The notes beneath the pieces were generated by a model, which did not search any database, was not told the DNA's origin, and saw nothing but the letters and a program-made list of their open reading frames with translations. The position numbers and the translations under genes were made by a program. Below, piece by piece: positions 9,521-21,500 of a DNA stretch of 64,000 nt. The DNA lies in assembly GCA_015847255.1 (NCBI GenBank), contig JADLZK010007174.1:1054001-1118000 (forward strand). The letters run 5' to 3'. Every line of letters begins with the position of its first letter. Position 1 is the stretch's first letter. The DNA comes from Hyparrhenia diplandra. Its lineage: Eukaryota > Streptophyta > Magnoliopsida > Poales > Poaceae.

Positions 9521-12345
9521 TTTTTTTTTTCGAGACCGCGCCGTTGCCGCGTATTTCATTAAGCGAAGAAAGTTCAAAATACAAGAAGCACCGGTAACCA
9601 AACAAGCATCGGTTTAAACCTAACCACTCTTTGGATACATCGGGTGGGACTACATGGTGACCAATTTGCGACAAAACAGCCGACCCTTAAGCTGCACTAG
9701 CCCACCTCATCGGCGAGCCCCTCCATATTGAGCTCCATGGCGGAGAGGTCAAAACGTCCATCAAGGAGCATCTCGAAACGGCGCCGCTTGGCGGTGGCAT
9801 GCCGCGCTGAAGAGGGTTCGACCTTGTCTCGATGGACACTGGAGCCTCTCTGCGTCCCACTTCGCAGCCCAACTTTCGCGGCAACAACGCTTGGGCTGCA
9901 AGGTCGCGATGCCGCCCTTGGCCGTCTGCGGCGGCAATCCGGCCACTACGGCGCGGGGTGTGGGTGGAGGCCGGGTGCGTGCACGGCGTGGCGTGGCCCG
10001 ACTTGAGAATAGGAGATGGCAGCGACGCATATCACTGTCTTCAATCTCCTTACGCCGCTGTGCGATGGCGTGGCCACGTCCATAGGGGACACGGAGGGCT
10101 ACATCGGGAACAACAGGTTCCTCTTGCATCGAAGGGCCTCTGGATCACCGGCGACGGCCGGGCAAGAGGTCGTGAGCCCGCCGCGACCAACTCAGCCCAC
10201 CGGTCCGCCGCACGGTGGGGTGAGGGTCGAAGAGCGGACATCACGCAAGAGACGCGGTGCGGAGCAGGAGGCGGCGATCTCCACAAGCATTGGGTCCACC
10301 CAAAGGGAGGCCTGCGACCATACGCGGTCGGCTGCCAACGGGTCGACGATCGGTGTAGGTCGCCGCGAGTCGTCGACGACATCCATGGGTCAACGGTAGC
10401 GGTGCCGGGCGTCGAAATTTGTGGAAACCCTCGGCGGCCTACGCGTCGCCGCCCGCCGACGACGACGGCGACCCGCGGGTAACATCCCCACTTTGGCGCG
10501 CGTCGCGTCGCCCGCGACGGAGAGCCACCGCTGCGGCGTGCATGTCGGCGTCGAGGGAGCGGACGGGGAGGGATCTCTCAGCGCGGATCGGGCCCGGCGT
10601 CGGTGCCGGCGGCGCCCGGGGCCCCGGGCCACCGCCACCTCCGTCGTCGACACCGCGGTGTGGGTGCGGCGTGCGCGGCGGCTGAAGGGCGTTGAGATGG
10701 ATGGGCCCGGTGCCGGTGCTGTCCCGTGCGATGCATCGATGCCACGCCAAAGGCAAAGGAAGCGGCGGGGTACCTGTGCCGGCGGCGTGGTCGAGCGCGG
10801 CGGTTGCGAGCGAGCCCGGCGGGCGGGCGCGACGGGCGGCGGCGTGAGGAGAGTGGAGCCGACGACGCCCCCCGGCGGCTTCCCCCGGCGTGGCCGCTCG
10901 GCGGGCGCCGGCCCAGCGGCCGCTCGGGGAATGCGTGGCATCGGGAAGTTGAAGGGCGGTAGGAAGGCGGTGAGCCGAGCCGTGGTGCATGTGTGCACCC
11001 GCTCGACAAGCCGAGGTCCAAGTCGGCCGAAGAGCGGGCACACGAGCCGGCTGGGCGTCCTCGTCTGGCACCGATGGCGGCGGCGGCGGCACGACGGCGG
11101 GCGCCTCGGCCGCGGTTGGCATGGCGCCACCGGGGAACGGTTCCCACCGGAGGCCTGAGTTACTCCGGCGGTGAGTGGATGGCAAAGGCGTGTAGCGACG
11201 GTGAGGGGGCCTCAAAGCTCGGCGACCTTGTCCCTCGCCCGGAAAGCACTCGGAGAAGTTGTCGACCAACGCATCTCCTTGGACCTTTCCGGAGGGAAAG
11301 TAGTAGGGTGCCGCCTCGGGAGAAAGGGCCCTACGCGTATTTGGAGACCGCCTCCGGCGGGCATGGGCGAGGAAGCGCCCGCGGCGTGAGCCCACGGCGG
11401 TCGACCCGGCCACCGCGGCGGCGTCGGCATCAGCGGTGGTGGCGGCAATCTCGCGCCACACCCCCGGCCCGGCTGCGCCGGCGGCAGGCGAAGAGCGACG
11501 CGAAAGCCCGGCGGTAGAACCCGGTAGCGCCCAGCGCCATCCCTCGATTTGTAGCGGCGGCGGGGAGGATCGGCGGTGCGCGGCGGCGGGTGTAGCGGCT
11601 CTTTGGGAGCAGCCGGGATGGGCGCGGCGGGCGGCGGCACCCGTGAAAGCGGCGACCTGGCGCCGTTGCGTCGGGGATGCATGCGTGGCGAGCGAAAGCA
11701 GCGGGTGCTATCGTGGCGAGCAGGCTCGAAGAGTCGGCCGCTGGCGCTCCTCGGCCGGCACGGGGGCGGCCGCCGCGTCGGCGGCGGCGACATCGGCCTA
11801 GCGGCCCCGGTGAGCCCCACGGCCTTGTTTGGGGCGCCTCCATGGCGCTCCGTGAAGCATCGAGTGGCGGAGTACGGAGCCCGCGGGGCGGAGAAGCGGC
11901 GACAGCCGGCGGCGGCGGCGACTACGGCGCCGGCGCCCGGGCCGGCGGCGGTCGGGGTGGGCGGGGGCGGCCTCCCCCGCGAGCGTCGCCGCCGGGGCGG
12001 CAAGTCCGGGCAGGAGCGATGGGCGCCGATTTAGGGGGCGGGAAGGCCCGGCCGCGGATCCGGCGCCTTGGCGCCGCGCATCCGAGCCACGGCGGCGGGA
12101 AGCACCGGCGTTCAGCGGTGACGGAGGGGTGTCGGCGTCGCGGGGACGCGTCCATCGCGAGACCGGGGCACGGCGAAGGGGCTGCTCGGGGAGAGCTGGA
12201 GGGGGAGGGAGGAAGAGGTGGATGTGGGGGTGGTGGTGGGCGCCGGGGGTGGGGGTGGCCGCCCGGCGGGCGCCGTGACGGCGGCGGCGACGCCAGCCGC
12301 AATGGTCTGGGGAGACAGGTGGATGTTTCTTTTCTCGCACCTTCC
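9521..12345 (-). mobile_element. GC-rich poly(A) retroposon, LINE-like, 2.8 kb
   Basis: The insert is flanked by a perfect 16-bp target duplication CAACCTGAATCTCTAT at 9505-9520 and 12346-12361. The left end starts with ten T, which is a poly(A) tail read on the minus strand. The tail is preceded on that strand by a phrase ending GGTCTCG, as in grass LINE-type tails. The body is very GC-rich, so long frames are open on both strands by composition. None shows a reverse transcriptase or endonuclease motif, so I call no protein. It is either a 5'-truncated or a non-autonomous LINE-mobilised element. Confidence 0.7.
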
Positions 12346-12699
12346 CAACCTGAATCTCTATCAATATCAATCGAGACCAGAATTCCAGAAATGTGGATCG
12401 GCATGCTGAGCAGTTTTTTTTTTTTTTTTTGGGTGACATGGATCCAACACTGTTGCACTAATCACCGATGAATATTTGTACACGTACATCTGATGCGTTC
12501 CTGATGAGTGATTACAGCAGAAGTACGGGAGCACGAGCGACGCGGAAGCCGTTGCACACCGGAGTCTCCGCGTTCAAACTTGGAACAGAACACACCCGTG
12601 ACCTCTGACTGATCGAGCAGGAAAAGCACTAAAGCAGGGCAGGTGCGGGCTCTACGCGGGGGGAACTGTCTCTTTGCACGCAACCTTGCTGGGCAAGAG

Positions 12700-13623
12700 A
12701 CTGCTCACTGCTCTCAGTGCTCTGTCCGCCCTCCTCTGTCCGCTCCCTTCTCCCTCGGCGTCCAGCTCCAACTTGCTCCGCTCAGCTTGTAAGTTCCTCA
12801 GATCTGCCCATTCTTCCTAATTGTGTTCTTCCGTTTCTTTCCGATCGGTTGCTTCGCTGTCACGCGCTAGTGTGTCTTGATTGTTTTGTGTGATTGGTGG
12901 CCTTGGATGGACTATATTTCGATCTCTTTCGTTTTCCGTCAAAGTATTTACTCGCAGTGCCTAGCAAATCATCACCAATTTTATTCACATTATGTAGAGT
13001 GGTGGTAGACGTCCCGCGTGCATCCAACAGCTGGGCAAGTGCTCAAATCAATTAGCTCGTCGGCCTATCGACTCTTGCAATTGCCTGATACTGCAGCCAG
13101 ACGCGCTAGCTCCGCCGATCCGGCCCGTGAACGATTGCTGAGGTGTTCTACTTGTAAGTTCTCTAAACCTCGGCTTCTCCTTAATTCCCCACATCGACAT
13201 CTCTTCTCCGCTGCTGTGCGAATGGGTTCATATGTATGTGGTACAGATTCGACTTAGTCCAACTTTTCTTGCAGATCGATCGATTAGCTTGTATTGTATA
13301 TATGGTGTTATTAGCTTATCTGTCTGTATTTCCCCTTATTTTCTTCGCCGAGGTAGTTTGGTACTTTGATTTTGATATATGTTGTTGCGATTATGTTTTT
13401 TATGTTGTTCCGATAATGTTGTTTCATTAAAAAAAAAAAATCATACATTAGCATGAGAATCGACAATGGATCAAATACATAATAACTGAAATTGCTCTTG
13501 TGCCTAATCAAACTAAAATTTCGGTGAGAGGTACTAGTACTGTATAGTGGAAAGCAAACTTATTATCCCCATTCATTTGGTCACTTGTGTTCGTCAGGTC
13601 AGATACTCAGGGCAGAGGAGGTG
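12700..13623 (+). promoter_or_regulatory. 5' leader of BED/hAT locus 1, with two splice-donor-like sites
   Basis: CT-rich leader sequence ends in CTTGTAAGTTC at about 12788, and a second CTTGTAAGTTC follows at about 13154. Both look like splice donors. The acceptor TTCGTCAG lies just before 13600, preceded by TTGGTCACTTGTGTT, a phrase that recurs before the BED exon of locus 2. This suggests alternative non-coding first exons upstream of the coding exon. Confidence 0.45.
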
Positions 13624-16037
13624 ATGAGCACCCAAGGGCAGCGAAACCAAACACAAGGGCAGAGACGCAGGCTGAAACCGCGATCCAAGGTGTGGGAGCA
13701 CTTCACCCGTCACACAGGTGACGAAGGCAATGAAAGCGAAGTGCAAACGTTGCGGTAAAAGTATGCATATCATGGCACAAAGAACCTGTGGGAACACGTC
13801 AACGAGGGATGCGGCGGGCAGCAATCCGCTGATGCAGGGACATCAGAACAACCGCCACAGCCACTACCAAGCCTGGCCCAAGATGATCAAGCCATGCAGC
13901 AGCAGCTATCAGGCCCTGGTGAATCGTCGGGTTGTGAGCCTCATCATCAAGTCATGCCACTGGAACAAACACCCAGATTTCATCCAAAGGAAGCCACTGC
14001 TGCTGCTGCTCAGGAGGGGGCAGCAGTCCAGCAGCAGCCGCCCCCCTGCCCTCCTTCATGCCCAGGTGCATCCGTGGATCGTGATCCCAGACTGGACCAA
14101 GATGAAGCCATGCAGGATATGGAGGAAGCTGCTAATGCTGAGGGATGTGGTGGGCAGGAATCCCCTGATGCAGGGACATCAGAACAACCACCACAGCCAC
14201 TACCAAGCCTGGACCAAGATGAAGCCATGCAGGATATGGAGGAAGCTGCTAATTCTGAGGGATGCGGCTGGCAGGAATTCCCTGATGCAGGGACATCAGA
14301 ACAACCACCACAGCCACCACTACAGAGCCTGGCTCAAGATGATCAAGCCATGCAGCAGCTTCCTCCGCCACCGCTCGTTCCGCTGCCCCCGCCTGCTTGT
14401 GCTCTGCCACTCCACGGTGGGTCGTCCGATCGTGGGTCATCTATCCTACAGGAAGAAGCAAGCAAACACCTCGCCCAGATGATTGAGTTGCGTGGATATG
14501 ATGCCTCGATCCTGGAGGACGGCTGCTTCATCAGATGCGTCAACCCTCAATTTGAGCTGCCCGCACGCATTGCCATTGAGAACATGTGTGATAGTATCTT
14601 TGGGGGGAAAGCAAGGAGGGATCTCTTGGTCACGCTGAGGCATGCTCCTGGGAAGTTCAGTGTAGCAGTGGGCAGAGCCAAAACCATGGAGGGAGGAGGT
14701 CTTTTATGCAGCGTGCCACTTCATAGATGACGAATGGAATCTTCACAAGCGGCTGTTTTATTCCAGTTTTACTACAGATCATCATAGTGTGCACGATGGC
14801 CCAATATTGGGAGTCAACGTATGTACTTGTGCAGCCGATGTGCTTGATGCTATTCCAGACTACATCAAGTACAAGAGGTTATTCATGGTGGCATGTGAAA
14901 CGACCGACAAAGATACCCACGATGCACTGAAGGATGATTGTGGTCCAAATAGGAAAGAAATACTTTTGACCACCTACGTGGACAATGTGCTCCACTCCAT
15001 GGCTCGAAACCTTCTTCCTGATGAAGACTTCAATGCAAAAGTGTTCTGCGTGATGGAGAACTTAAATTTGACTAGACAAGAGCGCCTGAAACTTCTTGCG
15101 GAGCTGGGCCTACACTACAGATGGGCATACGACGAACACTGGTATGCTTGCTACTGTTCTTTGGAAGTTCTATGCAAGAAAGGCATTTCTGGTAAACTTA
15201 CAGACGAAGATTTAGTTATAGCAAAGCTATTATGCAAGCTCTGGGAGAAAATATTCTGTGTCATTCAAAATATTTCTTCCTCCACCGGTCCCACTGCGAA
15301 TCTCTGTCTCGCAGAGTTGTTTTAAGCTGAGGGAAATTTTGCAGACTGAACTAGCACGGTTTAGAGAGCCTGGAGTTGGCGGTGCAGCCTTTTACCATTC
15401 ACTTGGTATGGAACTGGCAACTAGCACTCTAAACAAGGCTATACAAGATTCTTACCTAGTCTGGTCACTACCGCTTGCACTGGACCCACGCTATAAACTC
15501 ACGTTTATAACATTCAACTTCGAAAGCGCGTATGGTTCAGAAGCCGCAAAAGAGTACGTCTCCAAGGTGAGGACGCTGATCACGAAGATGTATGCTGATT
15601 ACATTGAAGAGTATGGTACAACAGGCGGTGCACATCATTCAGATGGTGCCAGTGCCATGGACACCACCACAAGTGCAGACGATCCGTCGGAGCAAGCATT
15701 GAATGAGCCCTGCCGTTCACAGCAAGGCATGGCGACTCAGGTTAGCAGCTGTTACCACCCAGAAGCTGAGACGGAGCTTGACCGTTATCTCAAAGACTCT
15801 CTTCATGACTCTCAAGCAGAAGGTAATTTTGACATTCTCAACTGGTGGAAGGCTCACAGCTCGGAGTACCCGATGGTTGCTCGGATGGCGAGGGATGCTC
15901 TAGCCATGCCCACTTACAGCAAGCTTTCCTCCGACCAAATGGCCCAAGTCAGGAGCACCCTTCGTGGTTATTCCGAGAACCTGTACGGATATGAATGCGA
16001 TTCGGACCTAGAAGATTACACTGAAGAAGAAGAGTAA
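13624..16037 (+). CDS. BED zinc finger / hAT transposase-derived protein, locus 1 (frameshifted)
   Basis: The start ATG at 13624 leads into a BED finger (VWEHFTR, CKRCGKS, LWEHV), followed by a Gln/Pro-rich linker with 39-residue repeats. The hAT-like body ends in DPRYKL, ELDRYL, FDILNWWK and MARDALAMP, with a stop at 16035-16037. It is collinear with locus 3 at 45177. The frame changes at least four times against that paralogue: twice inside the BED finger (about 13730 and 13775), once in a G-rich run near 14690-14700 (GGAGGGAGGAGG), and once at 15318-15323 (an extra T). BED/hAT proteins of this type are usually nuclear DNA-binding proteins tamed from transposases. The catalytic residues cannot be confirmed. 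No terminal inverted repeats were found around it, so it is more likely a domesticated or dead gene than a mobile element. Confidence 0.65.
13806..14355 (+). repeat. Coding minisatellite, about 117-bp unit
   Basis: Two adjacent copies start at 14101 and 14218 with GATGAAGCCATGCAGGATAT. A diverged partial copy lies at about 13806-13900. The unit is 39 codons and in frame, encoding a GTSEQPPQPLPSLDQDEAMQ-type linker between the BED finger and the transposase-like body. Confidence 0.7.
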
Positions 16038-16825
16038 TTTTTGTGCGCCATTACTGTCCATTTATGAAACTGTGGGTTGTGTGTGTTTTTCTTTTCTTTT
16101 GTCTTTTGTGTTTCGGTTACACATATTCATTACTATGTAATAATTGGACATCTATCTATTTCTGCTGCTGATCTATGTTGCTGAGATTAGAGTGGTACTG
16201 TTGGATGGCTGAACGCTGCTGCTGCAACGAGCTGCCAAACAGGCGCAATTATGTTTTAATAACATAAAAACAACTGACATGTTATTTATACTAGTATAAT
16301 GCCCGTCTTAAATTACGATGACATTTGTAATCCAAATCAAACAACGAAAAATAATTTACCAATCTCTACAAAGGGAACACCCACCTCTTTGCCAAAGAGG
16401 GCTTTATTATTACGGATTCAACAATATCGTTACAAGACGAGACTCTTGGCACAAAACTTCAAAAATAATCGAGTCTTTGACATGAGATTGGCGAAGTGTG
16501 AATGTTCAGGCATGTTCATGCACAAGTTTATTTCACTCCATTCAACTTCTCAATTCTTGAGCTTTGCAGCTACCGGCCTTCCTCCGAAGCTCATGGGCGG
16601 TCGATGCCACCTAGTAGCGATCATGTTGTACTTGTACGTGTGAACAAACAAAACAAATTGCTTTAAAAAAAAGAAAAAAGAAAGAAAGAAGAACTCACGA
16701 ACTGTTAGCCTTGAGCATGTTGCACCTTCTGTATCTGTTTCTACCGAATCTCCTCCAAGCATGCTACAGCTTCTGCTTCCTCAACATCCCTGCATTTTTT
16801 GCACTACGACAATACTACAACAACA
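16038..16825. other. Intergenic AT-rich sequence after locus 1
   Basis: The first 200 bases are the likely 3' untranslated region of locus 1 (T-rich, with TATGTAATAATTGG). The remainder shows poly-A/purine tracts at 16660-16690 and no gene. Confidence 0.4.
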
Positions 16826-18497
16826 AAAAAAAAAAAGGACTCGGAATTTGTTTTGTTTCGAGATTCAAGGATTCCCAGCGTCGTCTCCCTCGGGGGGCGA
16901 CTCGGGGCGACACACACATGAGCCTCCCCGCGCCGCTCCTCCTCCCGGCCCGCCGCCCTTCCGGCTGCGGTGGTGGGCGGGCCGGCCGCGGCGCCCAACA
17001 AGGCTGCCTGCAGGCGCCACCACACCCCCTCCTTTTCCCCCATCTCCCCTCTCTCGGGTTCGAAGTCCGGTGACGTGGGCGGCCGGCAGGAAGAAGAAGG
17101 CCACAAGACTCAGATCCGCGCATCTCGGGGCCCGATCGGCAACCCCGCCTCGGATCCGTGTCTCCGGGCGGTGGCCTCGCCGGAGTGGCCGGAGGCGGCG
17201 CCCGACGGCCGGCGGCCTCGTCCGGCGCGCGGGGACGCCGGTCCCCCGGTGGATCCCGAGCTCGGCGGCGCTGATGCCGGGTCCATGTGGCCCTCGAGTC
17301 CGCCCGAGGGGTGGCCACCCGTGAAGCGCCCGGGGCGGTGGTGCCTCCGCCCTCGGTCTGCGCCCCTTCCTCGGGGCGCGACAGCGGCGCCCGCCTTGAC
17401 GACGGTGATGTGCGCCGCGCTGCGGCCGCCGCGCCGGGGTAACGGTACGCGGTGCGTTCTCAACCGTAGCATGTGTCGCCCACGAAGGTCCGGTGCCCTC
17501 GGCCGTGCGGCGTGCCTTGGCATGGGCTCCTTCTTTGTTCCTTGTCGATCGGGGTAATGGTGGTTGGCCAGTTGGTCTAGAATCGGGCGAAAGCTCTATC
17601 CGGTCTTGATCCGTCCGACGGCGATGGCGCGGTGGCGTCATGACCCTCCTTGGGCGTCGTTGAAGATTACATCAGCGCTACTTGCTTGGCAATAACAGCT
17701 TTGGTGGAAACACCTTCCCGATCCGACTTACGGCGGTGGCATTTGTGGATGTCACACTCCTTGTTGAAGGCGTCGTTACTTGCGGCCATCGTGCTCTTAT
17801 CGCCACTTCGAGCTATGTTATCCTCTCCATGTCCCTCTTTGCTCTTCCTTTCTCGGTGTGTTTGGGAGAGGCGGCCTCGGTGATGGTCGTTGCCAACGCT
17901 CCGACAGTGTCCACCCTCGGGCGCCCCGCTCCGTCGGCGCTCTCCTTGGTGGTGTCGAATATCAAATGCCGGGTGGAGTTTCCACCGCTGCCGCCATTCC
18001 CCCAAGGTTTCCTCCCCATGGGGGCGTTGGGTGATGGTATGTGGGCCGGATGTCTTTGGAGGATGCCCCATCAGCTTATAAGGAGGTCGTCGTGTCCGGC
18101 GATCTAGGGCGGCGTGCTCGTCACTGCTCTTAGTCCCCATTTCACTGTGGGCCCTCAATGGGAGGGTGATAGTGGAGCGGCGTAGCTACGAGGAGCGGTG
18201 CAGGGCACAAGGGTCATGGTGATACCGGCGAGTATGTTGTTCGGCGGTGGCACAAATCGGCGCTTCGGTTGACGATTTCTCGGCTTAGTCTAGGTTCACC
18301 CTGCTGTTTGTTCTGTGATGTTGTTATGTCGTGTGATGTTGTAATCTCGCCCCCTCCTCCTTGTATCTCTTTTGGCCACTGGCCCTTGTACTAAACTGTT
18401 TCGGTGCATGACACCGTCCATCACCGGCTAGCCCGGAATCAATGGAGAATTATTCAGGTGGGGTCTCTCAACCCCCCCGGTGATTGCCTCAAAAAAA
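16826..18497 (+). mobile_element. GC-rich poly(A) retroposon, LINE-like, 1.7 kb
   Basis: A GC-rich body begins near GGACTCGGAATTTG and ends CCGGTGATTGCCTC followed by a run of A at 18491-18498. The 3' part has the CTTGTATCTCTTTTGGCC phrase seen in LINE-type tails of grasses. A 9-bp repeat ACAACAACA lies at 16817-16825 and 18498-18506. It is a plausible target duplication but low in complexity. Several long frames are open on both strands because of base composition, and no enzyme motif is visible. Confidence 0.5.
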
Positions 18498-18506
18498 ACA
18501 ACAACA

Positions 18507-19907
18507 CAAAAATATATTTTTTTTTCCAAAGGTCAATATATGGCAAACAAAAAAAAGAATGCCCCAACAGAGACCTTGCCATGGAGGGATGGTTAGGCAT
18601 CAAACCTGTACACCCGCCGCCACGCCACAAGGTCAATTATTTCCAGGTCACTACCCTAAGGCAAAAGTTGTATCAAATAGACTTGACTGAGCATGTAAGA
18701 TAGAGGCAGTATGGAAATGACAATATTTGGGAACGCCTTGAACCTTTGTGGGGCCTTTTGTGGACTGTTCCTCCATGACAAGCACCACTTGGCCCACGTT
18801 AGGATCATTGCAGCTCTAAACCAAAATAGCTACATACCCAGTGGTTACATCAGCTGTGCATTGAAGACATAACAATGACTGCTTAGGAACAATACCTAAC
18901 AGTAAATTTTGAATTAGAGTGCAAAAAAAAATTTTAGGAAATTTTAACTTCCTCACCCTCCAGTTCGTCCTCTTTGTTGTCTCCCTCCAAAACTTGGCAA
19001 CTACCTCCTCCTTTGGACCATTAATCAAGGAAGTGAAATCCTCTAACCTTTTGGTTCCTCTTGCTACACCTTCTTCTCCTTTGGGTCGTCACATTTCACG
19101 TCTGACACAACAGCTACACGATAACAAAATCAGCATAAAAAAGTTTGGAATGACATAAGTAACCAGGAAATGCAGTCCACAAACAATCAGAGAGTGGAAG
19201 GAAGTCGATAGTGAAAATTAAAATCCTCTCAACCTTTCAGTTCAGTCTTGCTGCACCTTGTCCTCCTTTGATTCCCGCGACCTTGCGAGATGCCGTCCTC
19301 TGGTTCTTCCAAGTGTTTAGGGTCAGCACCACCTCACCCGTCTAAAGCACCTTAGTCTGGACCTAAAATAATTTGGGAATCAATTATAGTAGAGATAAGA
19401 AAATGAGAACACAAGCTCCCCGTGAATTTTTATGTAGCAATTTAGTGTAGAAAAAGAAAATAATTGCCAGGTCCTACTAATCTGTTAAGAGCAGCTCCCT
19501 TGGACGACGAATGTTATTCTTTCAAATAAAGGTTGCATGACATTAAAGTTCCATCAACTGCAAAAAAAAATCATAAGTTACACTGCAGTCAAGTCAACCA
19601 GGATAAAGCACACATCAATTTTTTTTTTTCAAATAGTAGCCTAACTGAATGTGTTTCAACATGTTGCAATTCCTAACAAAGACTGAAGTCTGTAATAACT
19701 AATAAAAATGTCATTTTCTGACAGTAAAGCACATATCATATTTTGAGAGTAACACACCAATAAGCCATCCATCGAACTGTTGCTGGTAAACTAAAATTGG
19801 AACAACAGAAACTTCACCTGATCTTACTGTCAATAAACTTGCTTCTCCGGCCAAACTGCTGTTGCTGCTCCTGCAAAACTGCTACAACATAAACAAACAC
19901 AAGCAAG
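18507..19907. other. Intergenic, no gene recognised
   Basis: AT-rich sequence with short poly-A and poly-T tracts. Two loosely similar stretches at about 19030-19100 and 19210-19285 share ATCCTCT..CCTTT..GTT.AGTCTTGCT.CACCTT, perhaps an old duplication. No coding pattern can be supported. Confidence 0.35.
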
Positions 19908-20413
19908 TCATGAGCATATATTCTTCCAAAATTTCTGGCATTCTAACCTAATCTCTGAAAGCAAGGCACCGAAAGCAAGAAAACTATTTTTTTTGCTGCA
20001 CCTTGAATGACCCCCAGCGAGCAGCACCTTGTCCTTGACTTGATGTGCAAATGCATGCACTCGTCCGGCCTCATCCTCCCCACGTACATGTGTTGGCACA
20101 TGATTAAGGATCTGCATGAAGACAAACCACGAAATAACCAGATAGGATCTGGTACATCAATACATGAATGAAAGCTGAATAACGATGCTAACACATATGA
20201 TTGGCTACCTTGCGATTTTGGCAAGGGGTCTGCATGAGCGCTGGCCTGATCTTCGATGTACTGTACCGGATCTACAGGCCTGGATCCTCGCGGTGGAAAT
20301 GTGTGACCCGGCGAGCTCGGGGATGTAGATGGCGAGCTCGGGGATGTGGCCTCATCGCCATCCAGATCAAGACCATGAGCCCCCGCCGCCGGCTTCCGAG
20401 CCTGACCGTCCAC
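19908..20413 (-). CDS. Putative small gene or gene fragment, two exons
   Basis: On the minus strand a serine/proline-rich stretch (ATSPSSPSTSPSSPGHTF) leads through DPVQYIEDQASAHADPLPKSQ to a splice-donor-like AAG/GTAGCC at about 20211. A second open stretch after TTCATGCAG (about 20101) reads ILNHVPTHVRGEDEAG and then VHAFAHQVKDKV. The two could be joined exons. No in-frame ATG is evident; the frame opens with GTG at 20411-20413. An AAACCCTAGA telo-box-like motif lies upstream, near 20505. I do not recognise the family, and this may be a truncated gene copy. Confidence 0.3.
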
Positions 20414-20569
20414 AGTCGGGATCCAAACCTAGCCGCTCCGCGACCGCGACGGGACCGAGCACCAGTGACTGCGATCAGGACCTGGAGGAAGGGCACCCTT
20501 CGCGACAAACCCTAGACACTCTATCGCCATCTCCCCGAGTCCTGTGTCGCGGTTCGGTTCCCTGTTGCA

Positions 20570-20700
20570 TGCGGCGTGGGTTTTTTTTTTTTTTTGTTAG
20601 GTTCTCACGCCGTAGAGAGTCGGGGAATCGAACCATTTGGACCCCTCTAGCGTGAGATTGTGCTGGCGGGGACGGCTTGTGTAAGACCCTTACACAAACT
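20570..20700 (-). mobile_element. Possible SINE/retroposon tail with B-box-like motif
   Basis: Read on the minus strand, GGTTCGATTCC (a match to the pol III B box) is followed by CGGCGTGAGAACCTAAC and then 15 A. This is the arrangement of a tRNA-derived SINE or a short retroposon. A perfect 9-bp inverted repeat TTGTGTAAG/CTTACACAA lies at about 20677-20697. I found no target duplication, so the boundaries are approximate. Confidence 0.35.
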
Positions 20701-21371
20701 TTCGATCTCAGCCCTCCGTTTCGTGGATCGTTGGTTGTTGATCGTCGGTCCAAAAATAGAAAGAAGTGGTGCCTTATAGTAGAAGATGTGATGTGTTTTT
20801 GCAATCCGCACGCACTTCTAGTGTTGGCCGTGTAACCATTTTCTATACTTTGAATTTGATCTCGACTACCGATCCACTCATGCCTTTGTGTTTTTTATAT
20901 GACAGTGGCCCTGTTTAGTTGGTGAAAAGCGAACCCAAAAAGTTCTACAAGATCGCTGTCACATCAAATCTTTTAACGCATACATAAAACATTAAATGTA
21001 GGTAAATAAAAAACTAGTTGATTTAGTTTGGCTAAAAAGTGCGAGGCAATTTTTAAGCCTAGTTAGTCCGAGGTAGAACAATAATTACCAAATACAAAGC
21101 GAAAAAAGTGCTACAAGAGTTTAACCCAATATATTTCACGAAATAAACACCCCCAGTATACTTGGTGAACAGTAACGTTTACGATTTTGTTTTTGTGAAA
21201 AAAAAAAAAAACGGAATCAATGTAGGACTTATCTGAGTGTGCTAGTACATAGGATTTGGCTGTTGTTCGTGTGGTATTGCCTTGCATTTGCCCCTTGTTA
21301 GGTTGACGAACAGAAAAAATTGCAGAAGTATTAATTAAATTATTATCCTTCCATTTTTTAAACTGAGAATT
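20700..21371. other. AT-rich intergenic stretch
   Basis: No gene, RNA or paired repeat is evident. A poly-A tract lies at about 21198-21210. Confidence 0.4.
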
Positions 21372-21440
21372 GGGTGTTTCGTCCTGGTAGGATTCTTGCT
21401 TAGGGAGTAAGAGGTCGTGAGTTCGATTCTCACAACACCC
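21372..21440 (+). tRNA. tRNA-Pro(AGG)-like gene with a shortened D arm
   Basis: The segment folds as a tRNA. A seven-pair acceptor stem joins GGGTGTT to AACACCC. The anticodon stem CTTGC/GTAAG encloses the loop TTAGGGA, whose centre reads AGG. The T stem GTGAG/CTCAC encloses TTCGATT. The GAGTTCGATTCTC region is a good pol III B box, and a TTTTT terminator follows near 21452. The anticodon arm (TTCTTGCTTAGGG) matches the plant tRNA-Pro pattern. The body is 69 nt without the discriminator, because the D loop has lost about three bases and reads TGGTA. Paired substitutions keep the stems intact, which argues against simple decay, but the short D loop makes function uncertain. Confidence 0.6.
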
Positions 21441-21500
21441 TATAATTCTGTTTTTAATTATTTATTGTGACACTAGCTGTACGTTTTCTTTTATTCACCA

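Noticed and set aside
9690..12345. Long open frames (up to 340 codons) on both strands
   Set aside because: The region is very GC-rich, so stops are rare in every frame. The translations are Arg/Pro/Ala strings without domain pattern, and the whole block is a retroposon.
16865..18160. Several 140-260-codon frames
   Set aside because: Same reason: compositional open frames on both strands within a poly(A) retroposon, with no conserved motif.
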